A DNA stretch of 64,000 bases, taken from contig CM027381.1 in NCBI GenBank assembly GCA_015680905.1, positions 69,057,501 to 69,121,500 of the forward strand, given 5' to 3'. The position numbers and the translations under genes are program-made. The notes under the pieces are model-generated. The model was not told where the DNA came from. It did no database searches and saw only the letters and a program-made list of their open reading frames with translations. Source of the DNA: Coptis chinensis. Taxonomy: Eukaryota; Streptophyta; Magnoliopsida; Ranunculales; Ranunculaceae. Shown here one piece after another: positions 1-13,620 of this stretch. The stretch's first letter is position 1. Each line of letters starts with the position of its first letter.

Positions 1-2690
1 AAAATTTCTGGTCCGAGAAGTCGCGCGGCGGGCGCTCTTTTTATTTTTTGATTTCCAAAACTTAAGCGTCGGGTCGAATTGGCTTGACTTGGCGCCGCGC
101 TCGAAAATTTTTCGACAGAATTTTAGGGCGAAAGGCCAACAAACTAGAGCTAGCGCCGCTCGACCAAATTTTTCCGACAGAATTTTTAGCGCTGAAGGCT
201 CAACTAGGGCGCTGGCGCACTCGAAAGTTGCGATTTTGTGAAAATGGAGACGAAACGTGGGAATCGCGGGTGTGAAGGGTGAGTGATGGAGTTTAGGTGT
301 AGTGTGAGTTGTGAGGATAGATTGTATCAAGTTTATATAGGTTTAAAGTTGCTAGAATGGATCGGAAAGTTGCCAAAACTAATTCTGGCGGTTCCTAAAT
401 CCTAAAATTTCCAAACTTCGAAAACGGAAACAACTCATCTCACGGATTCTAATTCAAACCCAAAGATCTCTTATTTGGATTTTATGACTGAATGTACCTA
501 TTTAATCTAGATTTCATCCTACAATGATTCTCAATCACGATATGCCTAAACTACCATATTTTCACCTTACTCCGATAAGAAATTCTAACAAGTAGGGTTT
601 TTTATAAAAATACAACGATTGACATAATCAAACCACCCCAAACAAGTTGGGAAGGTGGGGTCAATATGAAACAAGCACACAAACTGAAAATAACCCCTTA
701 TATTAAAAAATTTCATTCGAGGTCCTTTCACTTACAAAATTCAAATTACGAGAATAAAAATTACATTACAATAAAAACAACAAAATAAATAAAAACAACA
801 ACTTATAAAACAAAAATAACTACCACTATCACTCCTCATCCTCTCTAAACACCTCGCCACTGGTGGCGGAGGGCACCTGAACTTCAGTGGTGGCTCTCGG
901 GCTCGGAAGTCCGGCCCAGCGGTAGTCGTCGTCGACGACGCTCATGCCTAGTAGCTGTGTCCTCAGAGGCAGAGTCTGTATGAGGTGGGAAGCGTGCTAG
1001 CATATCTACTCTAAACTGGCGCTGGGCTTCCATCTCAGCCCTCGCTGCTCCCCATCTCTCATCCTCTCTCTGGGTGCGGATCTCGAAGTTGTGATGAATG
1101 GTCGCCTGTCGAGTCCGGAGGTCTGCACAGAGAGTGTTGAGTGAACGCATGCCCCTATGAAGCATAGCCATGCGCTCAGCATCAGACCAACACCTCTGGA
1201 AGGCATCCGTATCAAAGCAAGTGCCATCCTCCTCATCCTCCTCCGAATCATCCTGCTGTCCCCCAGCCTCCTCTTCATTCCCAGCTCCACCATCCTCTTC
1301 ATCTCTATCCTCAGCCCTCAACCAGACTTGTTGGACACACTCCCTATAGATACGCGGGTTCTTGTGCAGGGTAATGTAAATCCTCTCAGAAGCCGGAGTT
1401 GCCTTCATCTTCAGCATGATCTTAGTAATAAGCACAGGGAGAGGTGCCAAAGACCTTCCGACCCCCCTGATCATGCTCAGCAAAAACTCCAGGATACAGA
1501 AATCGTGCTTCGCCGCTCTGGAGTACCCATAACACGATGGAGGCGGGTCGGACCGATGTCATCGACCTTGACCTTCCCTAGGACATTCCGACCAATCCAT
1601 CGGGTCAGAGCCCGGTGGTTGGTCCTCGTGGATGCTGGCGCATTACAATGTGAGTTTGGATTGTAACTCCCATTGATGACGATGCGCCATCAACGGCTCT
1701 ACCCGTCAAACCGGGGCTCTCTGTAGAGTGGCCTCGGATGGATTCTAGGCGGAATGCCTAAAATCTCACCAACGATCCGTAGTCAACTCCTCCTCTTCTT
1801 CTTCACCAACACAAAAATCCTACTCCCTTCCAACTCCCTGGTGTTGTAGAACCGTCGGACCAAGTCTTCATGGTAGAAGTCTTCGGTCGAGTACCAGAGA
1901 CTATTCCAGTCTCTACTAGCCATTTCGTCACCGTAAAACGGCGCGAAATGGTCGGCAGTGAAAACTTGCTCCGGTATGATTCGGCGTTGTTGAGCCATTT
2001 GAAATTTGAATACGGTTTGGGGTTTGTAGAGGGTGTGGTAGTGGTGGTTTAACTTGACCGACTGAAGGAACAGTGGTGGTGGCGGTGTGGTGAGGGCGCA
2101 GCACGAAATTTTTGAATTTTTGGTGGTTTTTGTTGGGTTAAATTGGTGGAGGTGGTTTTGATTGGTGTTTGAAGTCGATTGGGGTTGGGATTTGATTTTT
2201 GGCGTGGGTTGTTTTTAGTTTTCTTTTTATTTGATTTTTGTTTTAGGTTTAAGCTTTAAGCTTGGCGTTAATGGCGGTGGAAGATGAAGAACGCGATGAA
2301 CTGTTCGTGAGAAGGTAAAAAAGGCGAGCTGAATGGGTCGTGGGCGTGGTGTGCGCTGGTTGGGCCCAAGCCCAAAATCGAAATTTTTATTTTTTCGATT
2401 TTTTTTTCGCGAATTTCAAATCAAAATTCCCGCCGTTATCTGGTCCGATTTTTTTTGAATGAGATATGGAAATGATCAGGAGAGAATTTCCTATCCAATG
2501 ATCCATAAAACACTCTATTCCGACTTCAGATGACATACGTGATAGTGGAAAACGCCTCTCTCGTAATGTCGTGCATGACGTAAGTTATGCGAACGAATGA
2601 AATCTAAATTAATAGATTATGGCAATCCGAATCGTAATACAATAAAACGGCCTAAGCAACTCTAATGGGACATAAAACATTTTAGTACGG
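1..2690 (-). mobile_element. Athila-type LTR-element remnant with downstream ORF
   Basis: Minus-strand fossil of a Ty3/gypsy element of the Athila kind. Two open pieces (1783-1998 and 884-1483) look like the extra ORF that Athila-lineage elements carry after pol. The first contains FYHEDLVRRFYNTRELEG, which resembles the domain annotated in many plant genomes as a putative plant transposon protein; the second ends in an acidic stretch and an Arg-rich tail. Downstream on the minus strand lie a purine-rich tract (about 640-660, TTGTTTGGGGTGG read on the minus strand) and, near 335, a TATA-like CTATATAAAC, so 1-640 may be part of an LTR. The element runs off the left edge and is broken. Family assignment rests on motif memory and position. 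It may be the 3' part of the element to its right or a separate copy. Confidence 0.5.
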
Positions 2691-3510
2691 AAACACGAAC
2701 ACCCCACCCCCAAACAAATTTTTTTACAACGAAGCTTAGAAAATTTGTTTTTAGCAGTGGGTCTTTTAAAGTCAGATTCCCGAGACTTCCTAGATTACTA
2801 TGTTTATTTTTATTTTTTAATTTTTATTTTATTTTTAGAAGGAAAAACAATAAGCAATAAAGACATAATTCACACAATAGAGAAACATGACTCAAAAATC
2901 CGAGAAAAACATGCAAGAGTGGAAAACGTGAACTATGTGAACCGTGGACTTAGGATCCGGTACTTACAGCCACACACTCCATAGGGAGGGCCCGGTTACC
3001 TTAATGGTGCACTCACCAATATATTGGAATGAAAGGAATTGCACCAACACGTAAATTTGAGTCGTTTATAGTCGGATACTCAAGACTTTATCTAAAACAT
3101 ATGTATGAACATGCAGTTGATCATATATCAACAACCTAAATAGTTGTGGATCATTCCATAAATAAATATCGGAGGAAACATATCCAAACACAATGAAACA
3201 CCAAGATTTCCTACGACCGCGACCTAGTGGAATCCAAACGAAGTCGGATAACCCTATTGTGTAACCTATCATGCACCTTCTTTTTCATTTTTGAATGAGT
3301 GGGTGTACTAGTAAATAAGTGTGGAAAAGTGAATGGTTGTGAAGGATATGGTGGATATGGATAAGTTTTAGAAAGGCAGCTTGTTGTACACAATGAGGAT
3401 GTGGTTTTAGCATCGAACTCATTCATTGTGTGTGTAGGGACCGCCTCAATTCTGAAAATGAAGGTGTCAAATAGGTTGTCCTTCGAAAGTATCCGCTTTG
3501 CTAGGAGGAT

Positions 3511-4209
3511 TTAAAAAATTATGAAGCCTGAAGAAGAAACAACAGGATCGAGTGCAAACTCGAGATTCCTTTGAAAGGGTGGAAGGAGGGGCATCGAGGT
3601 GGTTGTTGTGCAAGTTAGTTCTTGATAGGGTGAATTGTCACCTACTCGAAGAAACTCATCAAATTCCTCATCTAGATTGGTCATATCCACATTACTATGG
3701 TAGTCCTCTACATCTTTGAGAAAGTCATCTATCCCGTCCTCATCAATAATATGTGTATCGACTAGTGTAGGAATGAAAATGTTGGAGTCTGACTTTCCAA
3801 AGGAAAGAATTTTGGGCATATGATCATCATGGAACGTGTTGTTGAAATAATCTCGAGCAAAGCTCTCGATCATGCTAACCTCTCCATCCATAGACGAATC
3901 GGGTAACTGTGTCCTTGTTTTAAAACATTGACTTCAACAGAAAGATGGCCAAAAGACATGGACATTGAACCATCACGGCAATTAATGAGCGCGTTGGCGG
4001 TTGCCAAGAAAGGGCGCCCTAAAATGATCGGACACAGAGTCGTTAGCGACTTCAGATCGAGGACTACAAAAATCAGCCGGATAGTAGAAATCCCGCACTT
4101 TTACAAGCACATTTTCGACTACACCCTTAGGGTACTTAATAGACCGATCGACTAATTGCAACGTCATTTTAGTGGGTTGCATTTTGTCTAGACCTATTTG
4201 TCTATACAA
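3511..4209 (-). pseudogene. protease/linker region of Athila/Tat-like pol (fossil)
   Basis: Two minus-strand open pieces. The one at 3982-4209 carries LQLVDRSIKYPKGVVENVLV, followed by a FYYPADF stretch, well known from the retropepsin end of Athila-lineage polyproteins. The one at 3511-3891 resembles the spacer that separates protease from reverse transcriptase in this group, with many Asp/Glu residues. No reverse-transcriptase motif follows, so the rest of pol appears to be lost. Broken fossil. Confidence 0.7.
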
Positions 4210-5074
4210 ATAAAATGGGAGTAAGTTAACACTAGCCCCCGTGTCTAATAACGCTGGTGGTCGATAGGAATCTCCTAAGGTGCATTGTGCAATGGGGCGA
4301 CCGGGGTCCTTGTACTTAACAATTCCATTATGTTCGATAAGGTTGGGAATTGTTCGTTAAAAGCGCCTTTTGGTATATTTGTCTTACGCCTAGTAGTACA
4401 CAATTCCTTAAGAAACTTAGCATGGTGTGGTAGCTTTTTATAGCTTCGAGGAAAGGAAGGTTTATAGTTAGATTCTTGAAAACATCCCTAATCTCCTCGT
4501 AATTTGTATCTCTAGTTAACATGGCTAATTTTTGTGGAAACGGTGGTTTCGATATTTAGCAATGGTATCACCGGATGTTTAACCGTGGCTTTTGTTTCTT
4601 AAGTTGTGTTTATAAATGGGACCTCTACGGTGGTAGGCTCTTCAGTTTCTATTTCGCATCTAGTAATATAGCAGGTGTAGGGGCTATCTTGGTGGGGTAA
4701 CTATAGGCATAGTTACTTTGGTATCAACCACTCTGCCGTAACGTGAGTGGTGATGGCATTTATCTCACCTACATTTTCATATTCATTACTAGTATTATCG
4801 GTGACCTCAAAGGCGTGTGTTTGTTGTTTTAGGATTAGGTATTGCGCTTACCGGAAACACACCTTTGGGTTGGGCTTTATCTTGAGCCAACTGTTGGGTT
4901 AAATTATTTACGGATTGTAGAAGCCGTTGGTTGGATTGAGCCATGGTTTGGAAAAGTTTTTGCTCACTTGTATAAAGGTGTCAAGACGATCCTACCGTGG
5001 GGTGTACTAGTCACGCGTGGTGTGACCGAACTATTTCCGTGAATTATTTATTGGTGGATTTTGATAGTTATTAT

Positions 5075-6339
5075 TTACCTAACGATACCTCTATTAGTAT
5101 TATAATTATTATAATTACCTTGACCTTGTGCTTGACCTTGTCGAGGTTGCACTTGGTTGTTATAATTATTAAAATTACCCTCGACCACGCCCTTGTCGTA
5201 GTGGGGCTTGGTTAAAGCTTTGCGTGGGCCTAACATATTGATTATTGTACCCTTGAGGTGTGACGTTTTGGTTATTCCGCCAACCGAAATTGGGATTTTG
5301 TCTCCAAAGGCGCTAGGTTCACTATTAATGGAACAAGCCCGTTTCATAGGCTATAGACGGTGGGCATCGGATGCTCGGGACTCAAACAGAAACTACATGG
5401 ATTTGAATTTACATTCATAACGGGGATTGGCTTTTGTTGTACAGATATGACATCTACCTTTTTAGTGAGGGATTCAATTAGAGTTTTAAGCTCAGGATCT
5501 GATTTAACCTCAAACATACTGGTAGTCTTAACTGTGGAAGAAGAACTAGCGGAGCGGGGGATATCATCACTACCCCCCCAGTTGTTATTTCGCTTTTAGT
5601 TTGATCCTCTAAAATTTATAAGCCTCCGAGGCTCCTTTACTTAAGAAACTACCCCATTCATTATGTCTAGGACTTCTTTATGGTGATGTTGAAGTCCTTT
5701 GAAAAAGGCACGAACTAACGTGTCTTTTGCTAAGTTATGGTGTGGACACTCTATAAGCGGATCGGTGAAACGATTCCAAGCCTCTGAAAATGATTCATGA
5801 GGATTTTGTCGAAAAGAAATGAATCTTGGAAAGCATCTCATCCGTCTTTAGGGGTGGGTAAAATGTTCCATAAACAAACAACAAGTTTAGCCCACGAGTC
5901 CACGAAATTAGGCGCTTTGGCAGTTAACCAAGACGCCGCTTTATCGGGCTAAGGTGAAAGGGAATACCCTTAATTTAATTTGTTCAACCAACCGTAGGAT
6001 GGTGGAATGTTGTTAGGACTTGTTCAATCCCGATACGACATGTCTTTGGTAAGGTTTTTCATGGTCTAAACCATGAAAAACGGGTAACAAATTAAAATAT
6101 TTGGAGGGATTCTCAAATCCCCATTTGGGTTTTGCTAGAACGATGCAAGATTTGGGGCTATCGCTCAAGGCTTTGTAGAAGTCCGAGAGAGGAGTCTCTC
6201 TTTCTTCCCCCATTATCTCAGGTGGTGTGTGTGGAATAGTAGCTAGAGGTGTAGTGTGTGGTATACTAGATAGACTTGATTGTTGATGTTGTTGTGTATT
6301 TACGTTCGGTGTTTTTGTTCGGCCAGACCTTAATCTCAT
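5075..6339 (-). pseudogene. gag region of Athila/Tat-like element (fossil)
   Basis: Remnant of the capsid gene. It begins with MRLRSGRTKTPNVN, a start typical of Athila gag. About 5641-5841 matches the retrotransposon gag core, with FRQNPHESFSEAWNRFTDPL and CPHHNLAKDTLVRAFFKGL recognisable. A Gln/Asn/Gly-rich segment lies at about 5075-5347, as often seen between capsid and protease in this lineage. It follows the primer-binding site by about 0.5 kb, as expected for a leader plus gag. Broken; not a functional gene. Confidence 0.75.
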
Positions 6340-6857
6340 GCAAGACTAAGTCGAGCTTAACTACACATGCAACACTCCAAACAATTCTGATGTACTAGTA
6401 TAAACCTCTAACAGGAGATGCGAGGTGTGGAAGAAAGGAATACCTGATTAGTCCTTGCTTCGCTTATGAATAGCGTCTTGTGTATGCTGTTCGTGTATAT
6501 AAGAGAATAAAACACTGAAAACTTGACAACTCGAAGTTCGAAGCAAACCGTGGAAATCCGAAATTTCAAATTTAAAAGGCGCCGCCATATATCTATATTA
6601 TATTGGCGCTCGTGAGTAAATTCGAAATTCCAAGAACTTAGCTGGTCGCGCTCTTTTTTAAGCGTGGGCCGGTTGTAAACGAGTTCGATAAAGATAGCGG
6701 GTCGCTCTTTTGCGTGGGCGCCTTCGATATTTTCCTCGCGAATTTTTCCAAAACTGAAACGGCAACCACAGTATGAATCAAACAAGGGTGGGTGGGTGAA
6801 ATGGGACTTAAAAATTACTAATTCTATTATGAAAACAATGCTAAAGTGCAACTAAGA

Positions 6858-6873
6858 TGGCAGCGGCGCCATT
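6858..6873 (-). other. LTR-element primer-binding site
   Basis: Directly next to the inner LTR end the minus strand reads ATGGCGCCGCTGCC. The TGGCGCCG(T/C)TGCC form is the primer-binding site used by many plant Athila/Tat elements. It fixes the inner LTR border. Confidence 0.7.
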
Positions 6874-8261
6874 TGATAAATGAAAAATGAATAGTCTACC
6901 TACGAAATGAACGATGAATTCTCAACGTAAGTAAACTATAACTAAACTTTTACTATCTCTATTATCAAATCTTCAACTCTCGAATCTATCGAAATAGAAT
7001 GGAGTACGAAGTTCGTTCCACTCCTAGTGCTCTAGCATGGATGTTTTCTAATCTAACTAGTCGTTTTTAAGTCTATGAGAGTTTTACGAAGGGAATTATA
7101 CTACGATGCAACTACCCACAAGATGCAACTAGTCGGTTATCAGAATACTAAGGGAATGCTACGTTGATTCTATGATAAGGAGTTAGAGGGGGATTGATTC
7201 CACCATAACTCAACTTAATCCACTAACGACGAATCGTCAAGTAATCCGAATTGAATCTGCTTGTGAGAACAATTGGTTATTCCTAATCCCTAATTATACA
7301 TGGCATTTCTACCAATTCATAACTAGCATGTGAACAATTAAACCCATTCTCATGGTGAACTAATCATTTCTAGAGTGGAATAGAAAATACTTTTATTTAA
7401 CTCTACGATAATCGAATCAAGCTTTCATCAAGGCTTCACAACCCCTCTAATGGAGGTTTAGCCTTGAATCATTCCATAATCATTTCCATTTATATTAAAA
7501 CTAAACATAATATAAAGCATTGAAATTTATTTAATTAAACAATAATGAAATCTAATTTAATGACTAAATTGAACTAAGGACATGAATTGAAATTAGATCT
7601 AGAATTGGAATTGACAAAATCGAAATGGATAAAGAATACTACTTTATTGATCTAATCAAATGAAGAACAAGATTCAAAGGTTTAATCTAATAAGGGATTG
7701 AAACTAATTAAAGAAAACAATTAAATCTAGATCTAGAAGCTATTTTAATGCTACTTTCTATTCTAAGCTATCTACCCTAATTCTCTACTATTTAATCTAC
7801 CATTAACAAAGACTTAAGCTTTTGTTCTTATACATTCAGATCCAAAATTCGTGCATGGGCTTGGAGCCAGGGGTTTGGGCGGAGAATCGGGGCCCAAAAC
7901 CCAATTCTTTCAGTCCAAAAAGGCCTCTTCAGCTGCAGTTGACTTCCACAGACTTTTCGTCCACTTCTGCTCCTCTGATTGGGTCAAGGCTTGGACCATT
8001 ACAAAGCTCTTTCCGAGCCGGTCGTTTTGACATAAGGTATGCCCAATTCGAGGTCCGAGTCCAAAGATACGGCTTTTGAAGTTCTCACGACTTTTGCTCT
8101 CAGATCTCGCTAAAGTGGTACATTTCTACGCACATAATGGACTTTGAAGCCCGAAATGCATAAAAACGCGTAATCAGTGTTAACTCTTACTTATTATTCA
8201 CATAATTGGTCTAACAGTATGATTATTAAGGGGTTAAAACTACAGTTTTGGGCTCTTATCA
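6874..8261 (-). repeat. 5' LTR of Athila/Tat-like element
   Basis: About 1.39 kb, starting TGATAAGAGCCC at 8261 and ending TTTATCA at 6874 on the minus strand, so the ends form the inverted pair TGATAA/TTATCA with the usual TG...CA. The inner end abuts the primer-binding site. The first 80 bases resemble the LTR start of the element family at 8668-27495 (TGATAA, then CCAAAACTGT and CAATTATGTG-like words), indicating related families. A partner LTR is not in the window. Confidence 0.7.
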
Positions 8262-8667
8262 GTACTCGCTAAACCCCAAAATCTTTCAACTATTACCTAA
8301 TAGTTGATCTAGAAACATGTCACCCCGGTTTCATCTTGTTTGGGGGTGTGCATAGTCTAGGGGGAATCTGACGTAAAAAGACCACACATACCTAGTCTCA
8401 AGAATCTGACTTAAAAAGACCCAACATAAAGTCTTGAGTATCTGACTTTAAACGACTCATTTTTCGTTACATTCAAGTAATGCCACAATCAGATAACCGC
8501 GCTATTCTATTTGGAGAGATAGTTGTAAGTGTCAGCTCTTTCGACCAAATAACTCGTGTATTCCAATTTAGTACTTGATGGGTGGTAAGGTAATGTTTAT
8601 CAATGACGTGAGTTTATTTGTTCAACATATTAGCGAATAATCTGTATTTGCTAAATCATTCCACCAT
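8262..8667 (+). mobile_element. internal fragment of LTR element B (left part)
   Basis: This 0.4-kb block is an inverted, diverged copy of 11622-12028, which lies inside element A. It contains TTGTTTGGGGGTGTG and repeated words of the type TCTGACTTAAAAAGACCC. It fills exactly the space between the LTR at its left and the LTR of element A at its right. It is best explained as the left stump of a plus-strand element (B) that A entered; the right stump is at 25184-27495. Confidence 0.65.
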
Positions 8668-9818
8668 TAATCTTTCTATAAAACAGCGGTCAGGTTTGTC
8701 ATTTCGTTCACATTTCAATAAAATTGCAAAAGTTTATTTATAAACAAAACTAATCTGATCACGTGATGTTTGTGAAAGTGAAATTTGGTGAGAAAATGAT
8801 GAAAATAAACTAAAATAAACTTTGATTTCGGAGATAGAAAATCCATTTGAGCGAATCATATCTCCGTTTAGTCTCGATTTTTTATCCCAAACAACGACTC
8901 TTCATCTCTGAACGAGCGTTATTAGCGCGTGGAATCGATTCAGAACCCCATCTATGGGTGAACTTACTCGGTTCCTAATCATTATAATTATCGAAACACC
9001 CTCCCTAATGGATATAATCCTCACTTGGGCAGAATTTCTGCTTCAAAATCACATAAACTAAATTGTTATTCTAATTAACATAAAATAAAACTGAATTAAA
9101 AACATTTTAATTAAAAACTGGAAATTAAATTCTTCATACTAGGAAAGTAGTAAACTACTCTACTCCTACTGATGGAATGCTAACCATTCCATCCGAAAAA
9201 CTGAAACTAGACCCATCTATTTATAGTTTTTTAGACGGTCTAGATTCAATCCATCTAATCTAAATATAGCGGTTATAAATAAAATATAATATCCTAGGGA
9301 ATATTCTAAGAATATTCTCTAGAATAGTAATAGGCTTGGACTAAATAGTAATAGGCTTTGGCTAAACCGTACAACCATTTTTTGGAAGCTAGATACTGTT
9401 GCGTAGAGTTTTCTGCGCTGATCAATTTAGTTGGTCGAATGCATGAATCAAAGTTAGGAGCCGGAAGATATCACCATTTGAAATTTTCTCCTGACTTTCG
9501 GGCTGATTTAGGTTAGTTTGACCAAAATATCTTCTTTAGCTGGCTTAGGGACTCAAGTTTGGATTTTTAAACTTGTTTCATGGTTCTCTGAGTCCATGAG
9601 CTTTGCTGGTAGTATGGAGTTTTAAATGAGCTGATACTGAAGATTTCAAGTCCAAGCTTTATTCGGCTATATTTCATGCTAAAATGCAGGTTTTGTGTGT
9701 ATTTTATTGTTGTCTGTTGAAACCTGTGAAAACATGAAAATACAATTAATTTACATTTATTAAACACATAATTGACCCAAATATAATGTCTCTATGGGGT
9801 TTAAAACACAGTTTATCA
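8668..9818 (-). repeat. 3' LTR of element A
   Basis: About 1.15 kb. It starts TGATAAAC on the minus strand at 9818, next to the G-rich tract GTTTGGGTGGT. It matches 24140-25183 in the same orientation and 26307-27495 in the opposite orientation over almost its whole length. A TATA-like CTATAAATAGAT occurs on the minus strand near 9215-9225. Confidence 0.8.
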
Positions 9819-12800
9819 ACCACCCAAACAGCATTTTGCTTGTCTTCAAGCAAAGAAGAGACACTAAAACAAATAAGTGGCAAAAAATGTGTAGTCCTAA
9901 GCTAATTCTCGTTTTGTAGAGTGCGATTGCATTGACCGTATGCAACAAGGCCTTAAACCACTAGGAATTCTCTAGTGGACGAGTTTTAGCCTCGTGAGAG
10001 TTTTCTAGAGAAGATACCCACAAATTTCACCTATACTACAACAACTCAGTAACAAAGGCTTGTTCCCTAAATTAGATATCAGATATCTATACATCTCACT
10101 AGCGGGAAATGAAGATTAATTCCTTTGAAACCTACATTAATAAATGTACAATAATCAAAACATCTGCATATGAATATGCATGCAGTGGGCCATTTCTGGA
10201 TCCTTCGGAGAGCGTCCTTAAGTAGGTTCTCATAGGTATGTGTCGAAACACAAATTCTCTCATACTTTTCACTCAAGTTTTGCTTACTCAAGTGTGCAGT
10301 GGCCACACGTTTCCTCACATTCTCAATGACGTCCAAGAAAGTCGAGGTCAATCAATCACATCTACTACTTACTATCACACCATCCTACTCCTAATTGAGC
10401 TAAAGGTCTTTATTAGGTATTAGGGGGCTTAGGAAGTGGTTTAGAAGGAATGAAAGGGATAACAAAACAATGAGTTAGAGAAAATATGGTCTTCAAATAA
10501 TTACTGGAGAAAACCTAGTGTTCTTCTATTTCAAAATTGTTCCATACTTTTGCCCTTTTTGGCTTTTCTACTCCATTTGATTTTATTTTTGGAGTTTATA
10601 ACTTTGTTTTTTTTTATTCTTTTTTCATGGAATTTACTTTTTCGTGGTTTTGACAGAGCTAACTGGATTCATCAATTAGCGCCAACTAATAGAATGATTT
10701 TTCGTATTTGTATAGGTCTTTCTCTTCTTATTTATACTCTTCATCATATTTCTCAAACTCATCAGATATGGATATGGGTAAAGAAATAATGGTTAAAAGA
10801 TGAAATGGCTAATATAAAGGTTCAAAGGGGAAAACTAGGGGAAATACATTTTTTTGGGTTTGTATATTTTTTATTTGGCTATAACGGTCCAAAGAATGCC
10901 TAAATTCTCGCCTAGGATATGGCATAGTGATCAAGTAAGTGGACGTGTGATTTCTTTCTACTCAGAATTGCTTCATCCTTGGGTCATTACTCAGATACAC
11001 TTATGTTGAGGCTTTTTGGCTAGATTCTCACTGGATTTGGAAATTAAGTATTCTAGCCGTAGGTCCCAGAAACTTACTACTATATATGTATAGTCATTGA
11101 CACTCATTGCATGAATATTCATGAAAAGATGTAAAAACTATTGCGTACGTATTAACATAAGTTTCTAAGAACCAATCCTAATTCTAATGCTAATGTGAGA
11201 TTTCTAGGCAACTTTCATTACATAAAAGGAAACAAGACCTTTATTACTAAATATGAAACTATTTTTTTTTATTTTTTTTTATTTTTATTTTTATTTTATT
11301 TTTAGAAAGAAAGAAAAATAAATAACCTAAAAGTGCCTAATTTTTGCAAAATGTTTCTCTCCCACCCCAAACAAATGGATGCTTTGTCCTCAAAATATCA
11401 AGAGAGATAGGGAAAGAAATTACCTGAGAAACGTGAGCAAAAATTCGGTCGAAAAAATTACAGCATGCAACAAGAAAATTGAAAATAGGAAACCAATCAA
11501 AGAAAACAACCAAAATACACACATATATATAGACATAATAATTTAGGTCGTTTATAGTCATATTCCTAAGACTTTTATCAAGCATAAGGATTTGTAGAAA
11601 CCCTTGGCATTCGCACCCAGATGGTGGAATGATTTAGCAAATACAGATTATTCGCTAATATGCTCAACAAATAAACTCGCGTCGTTGATAAACATTACCC
11701 TACCACCCATCAGGTACTAAATTAGAATACACGAGTTATTTGGACGAAGGAACCAACGCTTACAACTATCTCTCCAAATAGAAGGGCGCGGTTACCTTAT
11801 TGTGGCATTACTTGAATGTAACGGAAAATGAGTCGTTTAAAGTCAGATACTCAAGACTTTGGGTCTTTTTAAGTCAGATTCCCGAGACTTGGTACGTGGG
11901 GTCTTTTTATGTCAGATTCTCCTAGACTATCCACACCCCCAAACAGGATGAAACCGGGGTGAAATGTTTCTCGATCAACTATAAGGGAATAGTTGAAAGA
12001 TTTGGGGGTTTAGCGATGGTATTTTTACGCACCCGTGTCAAGATAAAAAATGAAAATGCATCAGAAGTTGTCTTTCATAAGGCTTAGATATGTAAAATAG
12101 GACAGATTAGCATTTTTTATTTTATTTTTTTTAGATACTCATTCGAAAGATTGTTCTCAACAACGGAAATGATTGATTTATCTCTTGTATGCAAGGGTAA
12201 AGGTTTGTTACTCTTAGGTTGGTCTACATTTTGATTTACCATGATGGTAGAAAATTGTTGTATGTAGTAGATTCTCTAAAATTATGTTTCAGGTAATCAT
12301 ACGTTCTAAACATGCATTAATGTTAAACCACGATTCTAAACATGCTATCATATCATTTTCAAAAGGCTAAGATTGATTTTTGTTCAAGTAATCTAATCAT
12401 GCTTGGAAATTGCATATAACCCTTTGACAGGAGATTCAAGAGAGAGAATAAAGAAAACGTACCTTCCTAAGTTATGCTTACATGCACTTGGGTTCGAAGA
12501 TGACTTGAGTGGCTATTGACCTGTTGACAATTCGGGGTCAATGCCGCTCACCTGTTATTTAGAAAATTATTACATACTTATAGAAGCCCACAAACCAGGC
12601 TGAAAATGGTGGCACAAGGCCAATAAGTTACAGAGTTTGCCTTCGAGGGCTTTATTACAACAATAAAATAAACAAAGAAAATTACTTATATAAGTTTTAA
12701 AAAAAAAAATTATTATTATTATTATTTATTTTTTTATTTTTAAAAAAATAAAATAAAATAAAATGTATGGTGCTTGGACGATGAAAATTAGGGTCCACAA

Positions 12801-13047
12801 TTCGGGGTCCACAACCCATAGAAATTACCTAAGTCTCTAAGAATGCCACCTTACAGGCATTAAGTCCGGAAGCCACTACACAGATAGCATAGTACTGGTA
12901 CTCCGCCTTCTTTAATAGCACGAAGTTCACTTTTTTCATCAGTCAACACTCATCAAAGCATCAAGGTAACAGTGCCAAGCCAGAACAATTCACTTAGACG
13001 TAGCAGAGAGGTAGCAGTAGAGCAACAGCATAATGACAAGGAATATA
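9819..13047 (-). other. 3' interior of element A, no genes seen
   Basis: 9819-10910 is repeated inverted at 25184-26306 and includes a block ending in TTGGCGCTAATTGATGAATC (minus strand, near 10680). 11622-12028 is repeated inverted at 8262-8667. 11250-11310 and 12690-12760 are A/T-rich low-complexity runs. No coding sequence was recognised. The open frames here are short and low in complexity. Confidence 0.6.
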
Positions 13048-13620
13048 CACTATACCAAAACAGGACATCCCTAACAGTCAGAAACCGTTACTAAAAATAT
13101 TTGTAACGGTTTTTATGCGTCACAGTTTGGGCGTTGCTAATTCGTTATTAATATTCGTAACGGTTTATAACCGTTACATAATTATTTATTGTAACGGTTT
13201 CTAACCGTTACTAAAATATTTACTAACGGTTTTCTTTGCTCAATTGTATTACTCTTTAGCAACGGTTTTATAAAATTAGTAACGCTTTTTGGTGTTACTC
13301 TTTTTAACATCGATAGATTTTTATAACATTAGTAACGCTTTTTGTGTTACTCTTTTTAACATCAATAACGGTTTTATAAAAAAATAGTAACGCTTTTTGT
13401 GTTACTCTTTTCTAACATTAGTAACGGTTTTATAAAGTTATTAACGCTTTTTATGTTACTCTTTTCTAACATTAGTAACGCTTTTATAAAGTTAGTAACG
13501 CTTTTTGTGTTACTCTTTTTAACATTAGTAACGTTTTATAAAGTTAGTAACGCTTTTATTGTGTTACTTATTGCAAAGCTTAGTAACGGTGAAGAACCGT
13601 TACAAAACTATTTCATACGT
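13048..13620 (+). repeat. left sub-terminal repeat array of CACTA element
   Basis: Repeats of GTAACGGTT and its reverse complement fill the first 180 bases. From about 13240 to 13600 a tandem array with a unit near 60-65 bases follows, each unit holding GTAACGGTTTTATAAA, TAGTAACGCTTTTTG and GTTACTCTTTT words. Such arrays bind transposase in other CACTA elements (family knowledge). The right end has sparser GTAACGC/ACGTTAC words at about 22760-22890. Confidence 0.85.

Larger units (their letters stand above)
2691..8261 (-). mobile_element. Athila/Tat-like Ty3/gypsy LTR element (fossil)
   Basis: Minus-strand LTR retrotransposon. From its 5' end (right) it shows an LTR (6874-8261), a primer-binding site (about 6858-6873), a gag region (about 5075-6339), a protease-like region (about 3511-4209) and a non-coding 3' part with a G-rich polypurine-like tract near 2700-2715. 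Reverse transcriptase, integrase and a matching 3' LTR were not found, so it is incomplete, with several breaks. The gene order, the MRLRSGRT start of gag and the protease-region motif LQLVDRSIKYPKGVVENVLV are typical of the Athila/Tat group. Only one LTR is visible, so age cannot be read from LTR divergence; the decayed frames suggest it is old. Its right LTR end directly abuts an inverted fragment of another LTR family. Confidence 0.75.

Noticed and set aside
1157-1666. 169-codon plus-strand frame
   Set aside because: It is antisense to the Athila-type ORF at 884-1483 and has no protein-like features of its own.
8262-8266. GTACT next to the LTR end at 8261 and also next to the LTR end at 27495, as a shared target duplication
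   Set aside because: The two LTRs belong to different elements; the shared five bases are probably coincidence.
13240-13600. Regular repeats that might suggest a CRISPR array
   Set aside because: The window is plant nuclear DNA, the spacers are not unique, and the repeats are the sub-terminal array of a CACTA element.
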